This document shows, piece by piece, positions 19,622 to 31,460 of a DNA stretch of 64,000 nucleotides. Position numbers and translations under genes: made by a program. The notes under the pieces were generated by a model that ran no database searches, was not told the origin of the DNA, and worked only from the letters and a program-made list of their open reading frames with translations. Source of the stretch: Podocnemis expansa (Eukaryota > Chordata > Testudines > Podocnemididae); the NCBI GenBank assembly GCA_007922195.1, contig ML681989.1, forward strand, positions 47,686,451 through 47,750,450, given 5' to 3'. Position 1 is the stretch's first letter. Every line of letters starts with the position of its first letter.

Positions 19622-20275
19622 CATAGATGTTATCTAGAGTTTAATAACCAAGGAAGAGGATTTGTAAGTATTGTAGAATCCAGCAGAATGCTACCACAAC
19701 CCTCTAGTTGTACATGGGACAATACTAAAAGGCAAGAGAAATTGATTGGAAAAATAACTAGATCAGGATCATGGCAATGTGCCCTTAATCAAAATTCGAT
19801 CTTAAGGAAAACAATAACCACTGAATTGAAAGTAACACAGCCACTAGACAGACAAGACATAGTCACTAGTGTCCAGTGGAGTCATTCTAATGCAGCAGAA
19901 ATAGTAAACCAAGTGCAAAGTTGTGAATTCACAATTCAAGAAAAACTTAGAAAGGAGGTAATAAGGAAGAATAAAAGTCTCACTATTATGATGGGAACAT
20001 TAGAAACTATTATGCAGAGGAACAATGTGAGAAATACTGCTACACAGTTTTCATACAAATGCTCTCTTAAATTTGACACTGTAGAACGAGGAAGAATTTT
20101 AACTCATCCACACTATTATTCAGCTCCTAAACCCTCCACTTGTGAATAGGATAACAATTTAAATAAAGGGAAAATTTCTGGAGAAACATTAATGCCAGGA
20201 CATTGGCAATGTGCCATTATTGAAGGACAAAATGTAGTATCCAGATCAGAACAAAAGACAGTTCTAATCGAAAAG
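19622..20275 (+). repeat. tandem duplicated domain in the env surface subunit
   Basis: Copy 1 (about 19622-19843) and copy 2 (about 20051-20275) share the order: aromatic-x-Cys, a short strand, Pro-Ser-x-Cys-x-Trp-Asp-Asn, a Gly-Lys-Ile phrase, then Gly-x-Trp-Gln-Cys-Ala. In copy 2 the Trp after Cys-x is replaced by the TAG at 20147, while its neighbours Asp-Asn are kept, which supports a TGG-to-TAG change. The Cys/Trp spacing suggests an Ig-like or similar beta domain, but that is inference. Confidence 0.7.
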
Positions 20276-22252
20276 GAATGTAAATGTAGTATTTTGGTTT
20301 GGTATCTTCCACTATGGAATAAAGGGAATGCACAAGAACTATATGTTAGGTGGTATCATAATAATTACAGTGATACAATGCCTAAATTTAGCTTGGAAGA
20401 TCCAAAAGGGAATGTCAGCACACACTCAGTAACCTGTGAGACAAAAATCAGTATAATAACAAAGGAACAAATAGCAGACTTTATTCCATCAATATATAAA
20501 TATTTTATTCAGGAAAAGGAGTGCCAGACAGGATCATACCATCAAACATTATTCAATTATTTTTGTGAGACTTATACAAAAATAGTTAGACAATGTGGAA
20601 GTGGAACTTGGAAGATCCTCGGTGAAGACTTTAGTTTCACTTTTCCTTTTACATGGGTATCCAAGCCCATCATAACAAGTATCAGTCCATATGTGGTAAA
20701 AGAAGATATTAAAAAACAATTGATAATAAATCCCACATAGTCTTTGAAAAAGGTAGTATTAGATTTACCACCAATAGCTCTGATAAAACCACAGTGTCAA
20801 GAATATACCGAACCTTTGGAGAAAGGATGGAAAAGGTGGGTATACACTAAGGGATTTCCAGACAATACCAAAACCAGAAGGAGAAATGTTATAGACACAG
20901 CTGTAGGAGGAGCAGGAACAGGATTAGGAATTCTCAGTAGTATAGATGTAGAAATTTTGGCAAATAGATTAAGCATATTAGGACAACAATTAGGAAATTT
21001 AGCAAAACCATCACAAACTTCGTTGACAGAGATGAGTACAAGCCAATATATAGTTGCTAAATTGTTTCCAGAATGGGAAAAATCCCATAAGGAGGATCAT
21101 TTAAAAATTTTGGATGCAATAGAAGTGCTGCAGTAAAATTTATCTTTAGCATTATCATGCATCCAGGCACAATCATGGATGAATGATATAATGAAGGATT
21201 TTATCAGGGATGGAATAACTGGAAAATTGCCCTTGGAAACCAAAAATGCAATATGGAAGCATGCTTCAGAGTTTGAGACAGAATTAAACGGATGGTGGAA
21301 AATGATTAATTTTACTTATAATCCACAGGAAAATCAAATTACTACATATATACTTATGATTTCCAAAGCCCAAATTGAATGGATATCTCTGGTAATTGGA
21401 CTAGGAATAAACTTAAATTCCACAGTAATGCAACCAATTGGATATAAATTATGGGCATTAAAGCAAAAAGATACCTGGAGAACTATAGAGCTTGAACCAT
21501 GCACTGAAGAGCCAAATGGTGTTGGATATGTTTGTAATAATAATGCTATTCAAACTTGTGATGTTTGTCTCAACAGGAATCAAGGAGAATGCCAATATCA
21601 ATTGGATCCACGACCCTCTAATGAATCAATGGTGGTGTACGTTGGAAAAACCTGTATATGCATCAGAAGCTGGTGCACAAAATTTAAAGTGAATTATGCC
21701 TATGATATTATGCATAATCCATATGAAAATCAATGTTTATGTAACGTGACATCTTTAGTAGGATGTGATGTAGAATATACTTTACCTCCAACAGTTAGTG
21801 AGGAAATTAAGGAACGATTCCAAATGTATGAGCAAATCAACCCACTTCCATTAGGACCAAATATTAGTATAATTAAGAAATTAATAGACCACCCAGATCT
21901 AAAGAAAGAGGTAGAAAAAGTAAAAGAAACAGCACAAAGTGTGCTACTGACCATGCGTCATTCAGCAAAACAGATTGAACAAGTAATGGAACGTATTGAA
22001 AAGATCTCTAAACATAATTGGTGGAGAATATTTCTAGGATTATCCCCCACAGCCACAAAGTATTTAAATGTTTTAGTGCATCCAATTGTAATATTATTAA
22101 TAATGCAGATTGCCTTGGCTATTGCACTTATAATGGTTACATTTTGGATGAGAAGAAAAATTAACAAATTAAAATTTATGTTATGGTTTTCAGGCAGCAG
22201 AATCCACCTGAACTCCCCCACAAACTCGTGTGGTAAAAAATCCATCTATGAC

Positions 22253-22447
22253 GACTTGTGCCAGTATGAAGATATGACAGCTCGCTGTCCTTGCACGGAC
22301 AGCCTTGAGGTCAAACTGGACAAGAAACTCAAAAAATGGATAATGATGGAAGATTTGTGCCGATGCAAAGATACCATAGCTCGGTCTCCCTTAATGGAGA
22401 GCCTTGAGCTTCAATCAGACAGCAGTCTTCATAAAGAAATCATGGTA
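22253..22447 (+). repeat. tandem duplication in the env cytoplasmic tail
   Basis: Unit 1 (22253-22351) and unit 2 (22352-22447) both encode Asp-Leu-Cys, then an acidic and Thr/Ile-Ala-Arg stretch, then Glu/Asp-Ser-Leu-Glu and a Lys-rich end. The unit length is about 33 codons. They differ at many positions, so the duplication is old. Confidence 0.75.
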
Positions 22448-22529
22448 TGAGTAAACAAAGTCTCGTAAGAATGCTGGACTTGAAAAACAAGTTTTTAAAC
22501 CCAGCTGCCACCACCTACAATGTTGAAAG

Positions 22530-23940
22530 CCTGTCACTTTGCATCAAATATCAGGGCCAATTGTCCCATCCCAGCCAAGGCATGCAGAAAGGTGGTGGTG
22601 CATACCATGGGGAGTAGGAAGAAGGCCATGCATATTCGGGGTGAGAAGAGTGGTAGATAGTCCCAGAATTTTTTTATAGGTGAATGCTTATAAGGCATGA
22701 GAGAGATATCTTCACCACCCAGGTCATCATCTGATGAGAGTGATATGGGGCTAAACTGCCCCAGGGAGGTATCTGGGCTATACAATGGTGGAAAAGGAGA
22801 AGAAGCACATGGTTTCTCTTCCTCATGATGGTGCCGTATTTTTTCTTTGTGTTTTCTTGGGGCTGATGAGGGCAGCATCAGCCTTTTGCACTGCTGGTAA
22901 GTGAAGTTGTGGTACCAGCAGTTGTGCCAGTGCCTGTCTGGGTGCCACGATCATCATCAGTGCAACTGAGTATTCCTGTGTGGGCTCAGTTGCTGCCAGC
23001 GTTATTGATATGGTAGCTAGTGCTGAGGTCACTACTGGTGACAACAACAGGCACAATGCCAACATTATGGTGGTTGTTTGTGCCATAGCCATGGTTGTTG
23101 TTGGTGCTGGTGGGAGCTATTTGCCCTTATCTCTCTGCTCAGTATCTGAGCTCTGAGAACATGTCCCAAGTTTCAGAAAATGGGTAACTGTAGATCCATC
23201 TGCCTCTTTGGTACCAGCTCCTATTTCCGAGTGTTTCTTCTTCTTAATTACTGAACGTGAGAAGAAAGAGAAGTGCTTCTTTGGAGGTTTCTTAGTGGTA
23301 CTGGAGGGTTGTCCAGGGTCTGAGGCAGGTCTTAATGATCCTTCTATTAGTATCAGCTTAAGCCTCCATGATCCTTCTGTTAGTATCAGCTTAAGCCTCA
23401 GGTCTCTCTCATTCCTGGCCCTTGATTTTAAATTTTTACAGTGTGGGTATTTATAAGAAAGGTATGCCCCGCCCAGGCACTGAATGCATTCTGTGTGGCA
23501 TAGCATCTCTTCATTAAGTGCATCACTTAAAGACTGATGAGGCAGGCATACTTATCTAAAAACCAGAACAACAGTTTGAGAAAAGGGGATTGGTGGTGGT
23601 GGGGTTTTTTTGTTTGTTTGTTTGTTTTTGTAGGTAGGACAATAAGGGAAAACTACTACCAAAAACTGACTAAATAACTAGAGGGAAGTAACTAGAACTA
23701 TCAAATAATGCTAAAGTTAATTTGGGCCGTGAGAGCCCATCTCAGACTGGAGGTGGCTGAGAAGGAACTGCAGAGTGGGGGCCACGCACGTGTCAAAAAA
23801 GGCTCCAAAGGTGCCTTGGGGCACCTGCAGCATATACATGGCCCCACAGGCTCTGCTGAAAAGTTTCAATCAAGGATGTGAGGTGCACCAATGCACCTGG
23901 AGTAGAGCACCACAGGGATACTACTGGAAGAAGAATATTC
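22530..23940 (-). mobile_element. DIRS retrotransposon fragment D (gag end only)
   Basis: The minus-strand frame 23506-23117 carries the DIRS gag N-terminal zinc module style (CIQCLGGAYLSYKYPHCKNLKSRARNERD). It closely matches the modules in copies A, B and C. The frame 22878-22534 is a Ser/Pro-rich gag segment. At the right, about 23760-23940, the sequence resembles the terminal repeat of DIRS elements and ends in a gaagaa phrase. RT, RNase H and recombinase are missing. The left edge lies about 80 bases after env stops, where the ERV 3' LTR would be expected. Confidence 0.75.
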
Positions 23941-23948
23941 ACTTAGAG

Positions 23949-24123
23949 CAGTGGTTCTTGACCTAATTACCATTGCAGACTGCATATGCAGCTCTCTCTA
24001 TGTGTTATGTGGGCTGCATCCACACTATATACTACTTGTATGGCCTTGAGGATGTCACATGTGCCACAGATGTATGCTGACTGTGTTCCAGGCAGCCTGA
24101 AGGCTACAGGTTGAGAACCACTG
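23949..24123. mobile_element. hAT-type MITE
   Basis: The ends are cagtggttcttgacc (23949-23963) and ggttgagaaccactg (24109-24123), inverted copies of one another. It is the same terminus class as 3631-3815 but with a different interior. The target duplication is not clear. Confidence 0.8.
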
Positions 24124-24449
24124 AGCAAAACGATGGGCAAAAAAGTGAAGACACTTTCCAGAGAAACACAGGAAGCTAAAAAAATCACATGAAAATAATG
24201 AAGGAAGGTAACTGAATTAGAAATCCCAGAACAAGTACTACTGTAAATTCAATTAATTAAATTAACATTATTACTGGAAAATCAAGGGGAATCAGATTCT
24301 TAATTATTAGCTAACAAGGACATGAGAGATAAAAAAATGAGTGTCATAAGGACATGGTGTAAACAAAAATTCTTCATGACCCCAACTAGTAATCATGGGA
24401 GCATGGCATTAAACACCAAATCCATTATAGATCTTTTTGATTGTTTAAA

Positions 24450-25526
24450 ATTAAGTGTTATAAGGTAGAAGTGAATGACAACCTGGGCAGTAGACGTGAA
24501 TGACAACCTGGACAGCAGTAACCATAAGATGGTAGACTTCAAGGTGCTGATTAATGGAAAAATGGAAAGAAGCAAAACATACACCCTGGACTTCAGAAAA
24601 GCAGATTTTGGCTCCCTGAGGAAGCTGATGGGCAGTATTCCTTGGGAGGCTGATCTGAAGGGGAAGCACATCCAAGAGAGCTGGCTGGAGGGCAGGGACA
24701 GGATTCAGGGAGACCTAGACGAATTGGAGCAGAGGGCCAATAGAAATCTCATGAGGTTCAACAAGGACAAGTGCAAAGTCCTGCACTTGGAGCAGAAAAA
24801 CCCCATGCACTCCTACAGGCTGGCAAGCAATCGGCTAAGTAGTAGCACTGTAGAAAAGGACCTGGGGGTTATGGTGGATGAGAAGCTGGATACAAGTCAA
24901 CAGTGTGCCCTTGTTGCCAAAAAGGACAATGGCATAATGGGCTGCATCAGCAGAAGTGGTGTCAGCAGATTGGGGGATGTGATTGTTCCTCTTTATCCAG
25001 CACTAGTGAGGCTGCATCTGGAATACTGTTTCCAGTTTTGGGCACCTCCCTACAAAAAAGACATGGACAGATTAGAAAGAGTCCAGCAGAGAGCAACAAA
25101 AATGATCAAGGGGCTAGAGCACAAGACTTATGAAGAGAGACTGAAGGAACTAGGCTTGTTTAGCCTGCAGAAGAGAAGACTGAGGGGAGATTTGATAGCA
25201 ACTTTCAACTACTTGAAGGGGTGCTCCAAGGAGGACAGAGCTCAGTTGTTCTCAGTAGTAACAGAGCACAGAACAAGGAGCTATGGTTTCAAGTTACAGC
25301 TGGGGAGGTCGAAGTTGGATATTAGGAAAAGCTTTCTTACTAGGAGGGTGGTGAAGCATTGGAATGGGTTACCTAGGGAGGTGGTGGAATCTCCATCTTT
25401 GGAGATATTTAAGGCTCAGTTACCAAAACCCTGGATGGGATGATTTAGTAAGAGTGGTCCTGGTTTTTCTCAGGGGGGTAGACTAGATGGTCTCATGAGG
25501 TCCCTTCTAACCCTATGATTCTATGT
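24450..25526 (+). mobile_element. CR1 LINE copy C with in-frame internal deletion
   Basis: This is a 5'-truncated CR1. One frame of 322 codons (24475-25443) starts in the region after the endonuclease (KADFGSLRKLMG) and jumps after HIQESWLEG straight to the C-terminal domain (GRDRIQGDLDELEQRANRNLMRF). It ends RRVVKHWNGLPREV. The whole RT catalytic core is missing and the frame is kept. The 3' end shows the CR1 tail ctatgattctatg at about 25513-25525. A 25-bp tandem duplication (gtgaatgacaacctgg twice) sits at the left edge. The long frame is a by-product of the deletion, not a cellular gene. Confidence 0.9.
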
Positions 25527-25690
25527 ATCCAGAACCATAGTGACTGCCCCACATAAATGTTTAAAATAAATCAAAACAATAAAAATGTCATTAAAAATGT
25601 TAAAGTTGCTAGACAAACAACATTTCTGAGACAATCTCATAAAAGCAGAGAAATGAAAAGATAACTCATTTTAGATTATTTATCAAGCTA
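25527..25690. other. short AT-rich spacer
   Basis: AT-rich sequence between CR1 copy C and DIRS fragment B. I see nothing in it. Confidence 0.5.
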
Positions 25691-28680
25691 ACTACTCTTC
25701 CATGTATTTCATCTTTATCTCAACTATACATCTAAGGCCATGCACCATGACTTCAGATTTCTTGGTTGTTAGAAAATAGGGAGAATAGAAACCTCTGCCT
25801 CGATGGGTGTCTGGTACTTTTTCAATGGCGCCGATGTGGAGGCAGGCGTTGTACCTCTTGATGCAGGAGATGTACATGAGAGACATCGTTGAAGAGGGAG
25901 GGAGAAGGGTAGTATGGAGCAGGTTTAGAAAGAAAAGGAATGAGGTATCCAGCCTCAATGGTGTCAACTACCTATTTGTCAGAGGTGATAAGCCTCCAGG
26001 AGGAAAGGAATGGTAGCAGACGGCGTGCACAGAGGAGGTTGTGGTTTGGTTCTAGCAGAAATGAAGGAGGATGGCTGCCCTTGACATTATTTTCAAAATT
26101 GTGGTTTGGGTGGAGGTGGTTGAGGTAGAGTAGGTTGGTTTGAAGTTTGCTAGCACCGCTGGTTGCGTTGTCTGGGTCATGATTATGTATCTTGTCATGT
26201 AAATTGTAGCCTGTTATTGTACTGGTATTGATACCTGGATATATAAGGTTGATATCTGTACGTTCTACGCCAGTTTTGCGGGGGGTAAATGCCAAATGTG
26301 CGTAAGGTAGCCCTTGAGTCCTTCGAGCCATGCATAATTTGATCGGGTTTGTCTGAATATAGTTTATTTTTCTCAAAAGGGAGATCTTTGAGTGTTGCCT
26401 GAAGTTGTCTCAGAAGATCTGCAGAATGAAGCCACGAGCATCTGCAAAGCAACAGTGGTTGTGATAGCTCGAGATGTTGTGTCAGCTGCATCGAGTGCTG
26501 CTTGAAGGACGGTTCTAGAAGTAATTTGCCCTTCTTAGATTATGGAGTGGAATGATTGTTTTTTGTCTTCTGGAATGAACTCAATAAAATCAGCTAGCTT
26601 AAGATAATTGTTATGATCATAATTTGTGAGAGGCGCTGAATAGTTTGCCACATGAAGTTGAAGAGTAGAAGAGGCATATACTTTTCGCCCGAGACTGTCC
26701 ATTTTTTATTGTCCTTGTCATATAGGGTTGACCTGTTAAAGAGTTGTTTATGGCACTGGTTCACTGCATTGATGACCAGAGATTTTTTTTGGGGGGGGGG
26801 GGTTTGAAGAGAAATTTGGCTCCTTTGTTCAATATGTAGTATTTTTTGTCCATTCTTTTAGCAGTGGGAAGGATAGACACTAGAGTCTGCCAGATTTCTG
26901 AGACAGGTTCTATAATGGCCAGATTCATAGGTAGAGCTATACGTGGGTTCGATTGGGCTTGCAGAATACGCAGAAGAGAGTGTTGGGATTCTGGAGCGTC
27001 TTGTGGGGAGATCTCTAAGGAGTCTGCAACCCTTCTGAGCAATTCTTGGAATTGCCGAAAATCATCAGTGGAAGAGGAAGTGGATGGAAATATCCTGTCT
27101 CCTGGAGAACCAGGTAAGCACTGCAGATGAGAACAAGAAAGTGACTCATTATCATTCGGATTATCAGCTTTGTTGTCCTGGATGTCTGTGATTTGATGAT
27201 TTTGAGGTGGTTGTGGTGAAGGTCTCTGAGAAGCTATGGGAGGTCTAGGTGATGACATGGAGTATTGGGATCTTGCATCCCATATGGGATATGGGTAATG
27301 ATAAGCTGGTGGATATGTGTACCACTGAGGGGGACAGAAGTGGTACGGTGGATATGGAGATGATATATGGGCTTGTTTCAACTTATGTACTGGGGAGGGA
27401 AACTGAGTCAGGAAAAAGGTTCCATCATGCTCTTTTTCTTCATCATCGCTGGAATATCCCAGGTTAGGGATATTATGTTCAGAGAAAGTCTGGCGGTGGT
27501 ATGTAGTTAATGATGGCTCACGGTGTCTCTGTTTTTCTGTGTGCTTTTGTGGTGCTTTAGATATGTGTGTCTGCTTATGAGAGGAAGATGTCATTTCTAG
27601 TCCTGAAATAGAGCAGCTTCGAAGCATGTCTGTATTGCTCAGAGCCGGTGGTGGAAGCATGTTAGTTAAAGGAGCGGAACTTGACGGTGCCGAACGCTCA
27701 ATTGACAGCTGGTCAGACCTGGCTGTTATCAGTGCTTGTATGGGATCCAACCACACTACTGGGCTCCGGTACAGATTGTTGTTGCCCCTGGAACTGCTAA
27801 GATGGGGGAGGGCGGTGCTGAGCCTGGATTTATTAAAAACTGCTCTGTAGTAGGTGCTGAAGGAGGCGGTAATTTTGGTTATTTTGAAGCCGGCATTGAT
27901 GAAGTATGGTGTGACTCTTCCTGCTGGTCCAAATGAGAAGCAGACCTTTTTTAGGGTTTATGTCTTGGTGTACCTGAGGAACCTAAAGCCTCATTGGTAC
28001 CCAGTTTTGGAGAGGATGACCTTCTTCTTTTATTAGAGCTGTGAGGAGAAGACCTGCGATTGCTGTATGGCTCGCGGGAGCTGTTCATTCCTTGCCCTGG
28101 GTCCAAAGCTGGGTGCAGGGAGTGCTCCATCATAATTAATTTGAGGTGGAGTTCCCTGTCTTTACGTGCTCTGGCACTCAAATTTTTACAGTGCTGGCAC
28201 TTTGAGGAGATTTGGATTTCTCCTAAGCATGTTATACATTGTGAATGCCCACCGGACACTGGCATAATGTCATGACAGGCTTTATAGCGCTTGAAGCCCG
28301 ATGAGGAGGGCATAGCGGGAACCGGGACAACTCAGTTTTATGGTGTTGGGTTTTTTGGGGGGGGGGGGTACTGTGGTGAGGATGTGAAGAAAGGATAAAG
28401 AAAAATGGCATTGAAGCTATTTTGAAGGTACTGTAGAAGGAAGACAAGCTGAGTGAAGGGAGCAAGAGTGATTCCTGCCGAGTCCACAGACAACTGTAAA
28501 GGAACTCAGGGGGTATGGGTCACACGCACAGCCAGAGGGCGCCAATCATGGTGCAAGACCACCTCTGGCTGCCTGCACAACCCTGACGAGCTCTGCTTTT
28601 AGATAGTCTGAGCCGCGTCGCATGGATGCGCCATCACCCAAGGTGAGCAATCATGGGGACACAACTCAAAGGAGAAGGCA
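25690..28680 (-). mobile_element. DIRS retrotransposon fragment B (gag and start of RT)
   Basis: Reading leftward from the terminal-repeat-like sequence at 28440-28680, the element has the gag zinc module (28313-27951: CHDIMPVSGGHSQCITCLGE, then CQHCKNLSARARKDRE). A long Ser/Pro/Tyr-rich gag frame follows (27756-26761), then a gag C-terminal part with frameshifts (26491-25972). The first RT block comes last (HIGAIEKVP, RGRGFYSPYFL; 25967-25692). There it stops; RT catalytic motifs, RNase H and the tyrosine recombinase are missing. Homopolymer G runs at about 26791-26802 and 28361-28370 are secondary changes. Confidence 0.8.
26761..27756 (-). pseudogene. DIRS-B gag middle region
   Basis: A 331-codon frame, rich in Ser, Pro, His, Gln and Tyr, with repeats of Tyr-Pro-Pro-Tyr-His type. 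It includes a region (FRQFQELLRRVADSLEI) that matches the corresponding FRDLFRRAAVTMNI segment of the copy A gag. Its N-terminus lies in the other fragment at 28313-27951, so at least one frameshift separates them. DIRS gag proteins package the element RNA. This copy is a relic. Confidence 0.7.
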
Positions 28681-29533
28681 TAGTACTGCTTGCTCGCTTA
28701 TTTGCACAAAGTAATATGGTCACATCTTCACTATTCTTAAACAGATCATACATTGTTGGATCCTGTTCAAAACTATTCTCTTTGCCTTTGCCCACAGATC
28801 TATTCTAGCCTATCTACTTCTCTGCCCCCTCTCTCTCGTTATCTGTCAACGACTTCCTCATTCCTTCATATATCTCATCACTCCTGAAAGAGTCATATCT
28901 ACATCACTTGAGGTCTTGAACAACTTTCTCTTATCAGTCACCTTTTTGTCTCTCCATCTATTTTCAAATTCGAGCTGAACATATTGATTCAACCTTGCCT
29001 GAAGCTCTTATTCTTATTCTCCCTCCACTATTTTTTCATTTTACTTGGTAATTGTATTATTTAATTCTATAAACAAACTTTTTGTATTAGTTTACATGAA
29101 CTATAGCATTATAAAAAGAAAATTCTGTGGTACTGTGTCAGTCCACATAAATGTAGAACATGTTATACTTCAGACCTTCAGTCATTTTTTGTTATTTTAA
29201 ATATACCAGGAAAAAAATAAAAGTATTACAAAAGGCGATATTAATTAAATTAGTTGTCTGAGTTTAGTAAAGAAAGCTTTTTTAAAATGTTTCCAAAACA
29301 ATCACTTGACCTCTAGTTAGCTTTTATTCTGAAGTCCATTTCTAGAGAAGTATTTTGATCACTGGACAGTGGACTTTGAGTCAGGAAACCAGGGTTTTGT
29401 TTCTAGCTTTTACCTACCTTGTGAAGACTTGGGAAAGTCACTTCACTTCTCTGCGCTTCTTTTTCCTTCCCACTCTGTGCGTGTTCTGTTAGTTTACTTT
29501 GTAAGCTCTTTGAGACAGGTACTGTCTCTCACT
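28681..29533. other. unclassified AT-rich DNA
   Basis: No gene and no repeat terminus that I recognise. Pyrimidine-rich stretches at about 28770-29040 do not frame a credible exon. Confidence 0.4.
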
Positions 29534-29930
29534 ACAGGTATGTCTACACTGGAGCCTTATGTCAACTTAAAGAAGACTAAGTCAACCTACAGGTCCCCAC
29601 GTCCACACTGAGCTTCCTTAAGTGCTTCCTTAAGTTGACTTAACACCGGACCTTAAGGTCGACTTAACACTTAACCTAACCTTATTACATCATTTTAAGC
29701 CAGTATAGATGGAGAATAGCCCTTAAATTGGCTTAATTGGCCTCCAGGCCGCCTCCCACAGTTCCACCAGGCAGGGTCGACCTGGAACCTGCCAGTATGG
29801 ACGCAGGCAGTTGACAGGAGTTTTCAGTCTGCACTCTTTAAGTCAACTTAACAAGATTGAGTTTAAGTCGATTTTAAAGTCGACCTTGTTACATTGACTT
29901 AACAGAGCCTCCAGTGTAGACATACCCTAA
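29534..29930. mobile_element. MITE with GTATGTCTACACTGGAG inverted ends
   Basis: The left end is aggtatgtctacactggag (29536-29554) and the right end is ctccagtgtagacatacc at about 29909-29926, nearly perfect inverted repeats. The interior holds many ttaagtcgac/gtcgacttaa phrases that can self-pair. The same sequence recurs in truncated form at 33632-33790. There is no coding capacity. The target duplication is unclear, so I do not assign a superfamily. Confidence 0.75.
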
Positions 29931-31460
29931 GTGTATATCCAGAGCCTAGCCTACCAGAATTGGGCCCTACTCTGTGCTAAGGCCTCTAGGTGCTACAGAA
30001 GGAAAGACTCTCATCACAACCCTTCCCAGACTAAAAAATCTTATATCCTGTAAACTAGGCTATATTCTAGTTAATCTCAACTAAAACAAAACTGCTACCA
30101 GTGACAAAGTATCTGTTACTTTCCAAGCAATTTTTCCTAGAAACAGACAAATTATCTAAGATCAATTATTTTATTTTAAGCATCTCTTAATTTATGTATA
30201 TTAAATTTAAATATAAAACCCCAAAACAAAATCCTAAGAACAAAGCTATCTCACAATTACAGAGAACAATGAACTGCAATTATAAGTAAAAATTTATTTT
30301 AATCCGCCTACTACAGGCATTTTTAATGACATCTGGTTTTCAACTGACTATTTTTCTAGGACTTTAGAATCTCAAAAGATCTTCCAGAAATTAGTTATAA
30401 TGAGTTAAGGCAGCATGGTAAAATCATCTGAAATAAATCAAATGTTGTAAATAAATAGATTTACATTATTTTTGATGTTTTATCACCAGCAGCAACAGAA
30501 GAAAAAAAAAAACACCTGCAGTTTGAGAGCAATAGGGAGACATTAGTGGAAAGTTCAATACACAATTTTCTTTAAGCTCTTGCAATGGAGCTTGAAATCA
30601 AAACTTCAAACACTTACATGCAGAAAACTAACTGGATAAGAATGTTAGTACACTATCCCAAAAAAGCTATTTTAATTTCTTCTTTAAACTAGAGAGCAGG
30701 TTATCAGCATAGACATGATAAAAGAAGATAACAATGGAGCAAACTGGTATACCAGGAACACAAATGCTGGCAACGCTTTTCAAAATACTTAAAAAAATGT
30801 TCGACTTTAAGAGCTAAATCCTGTTCTTTCTGCACAAGGGACACAATCCTACAAACTTTTACATCCTAACTTAACTTAAAACATGTAAATAGTCCTATTG
30901 ACCTCAGTGGAGTTACTCAGGTGCTTAAATTATACAAGTGCTTGAGTCTTTGAAAAAGCAAGGCCTAAAATCCTTGACTTGGTATTGAGCAGTAAAATAG
31001 CGTTTGGGAGGTGGAGAAATCTTGCCTATAGGTTTCTCTAAAGTTGCTACTACCCTACTTATGAATGCCTGTAGTCAAGACTAGCCAGTTACACACATTT
31101 CCTTTCATTGGGAAACCAGTCTGTAGCCTGTTCACACCTAGATACTTCCATTGTTCAACCCAGATGTAGAATACTGCGGGCATATCCAGAGCTGCAACCT
31201 ATTATGTTACCTCTCTGCCTCAGCAAGAGTGAGTTTTGTGAGTGATTATGTCATGTGTCAGCCCTCAGACATGCCAATCCGCCTTCATCTGCAAACTCCT
31301 CAAAACTTTCACAGCTCCAGCTTAATAATTAATGAACTGCAGACCCCAAGATATTATGAGATGTTTCTCTGTACTTCTCTGCCTTTGCAACTATGTATTC
31401 ACAAAAAACATTATCTTTGCTATTCTGTTAAAGACTCAGCTTATTAAACTTAAGTCAGAA
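29931..31460. other. unclassified AT-rich DNA
   Basis: About 1.5 kb without recognisable gene or transposon ends. Open frames are short and have no motifs. Confidence 0.4.

Larger units (their letters stand above)
19356..22450 (+). pseudogene. env: ERV envelope glycoprotein (decayed)
   Basis: ATG 19356 begins a strongly hydrophobic signal peptide (LVFILALLGLLALTLLLWW). Two frameshifts follow, near 19435 and 19535. From 19535 one frame then runs unbroken by indels to TGA 22448-22450, with only three stops: TAG 20147, TAG 20738 and TAA 21134. The surface subunit contains two tandem related domains. The subunit border is a basic site (KTRRR at about 20870-20884), followed by a Gly/Ala-rich fusion-peptide-like stretch (AVGGAGTGLGILSS). 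The transmembrane subunit has heptad-like helices, a Cys-rich region (about 21498-21770), an Asn-Trp-Trp-rich pre-membrane segment, one membrane anchor (about 22075-22150), a basic stop-transfer sequence and a cytoplasmic tail made of two repeats. I see neither CX6CC nor CWLC. Env mediates receptor binding and fusion; this copy is not functional. Confidence 0.85.

Noticed and set aside
21490..21800. CX6CC immunosuppressive-type disulfide motif in the Env transmembrane subunit
   Set aside because: The region is Cys-rich, but no Cys-x6-Cys-Cys spacing was found by eye, and no CWLC in the surface subunit.
24475..25443. A 322-codon intact gene
   Set aside because: It is a CR1 ORF2 whose RT core was deleted in frame, followed by the CR1 3' tail.
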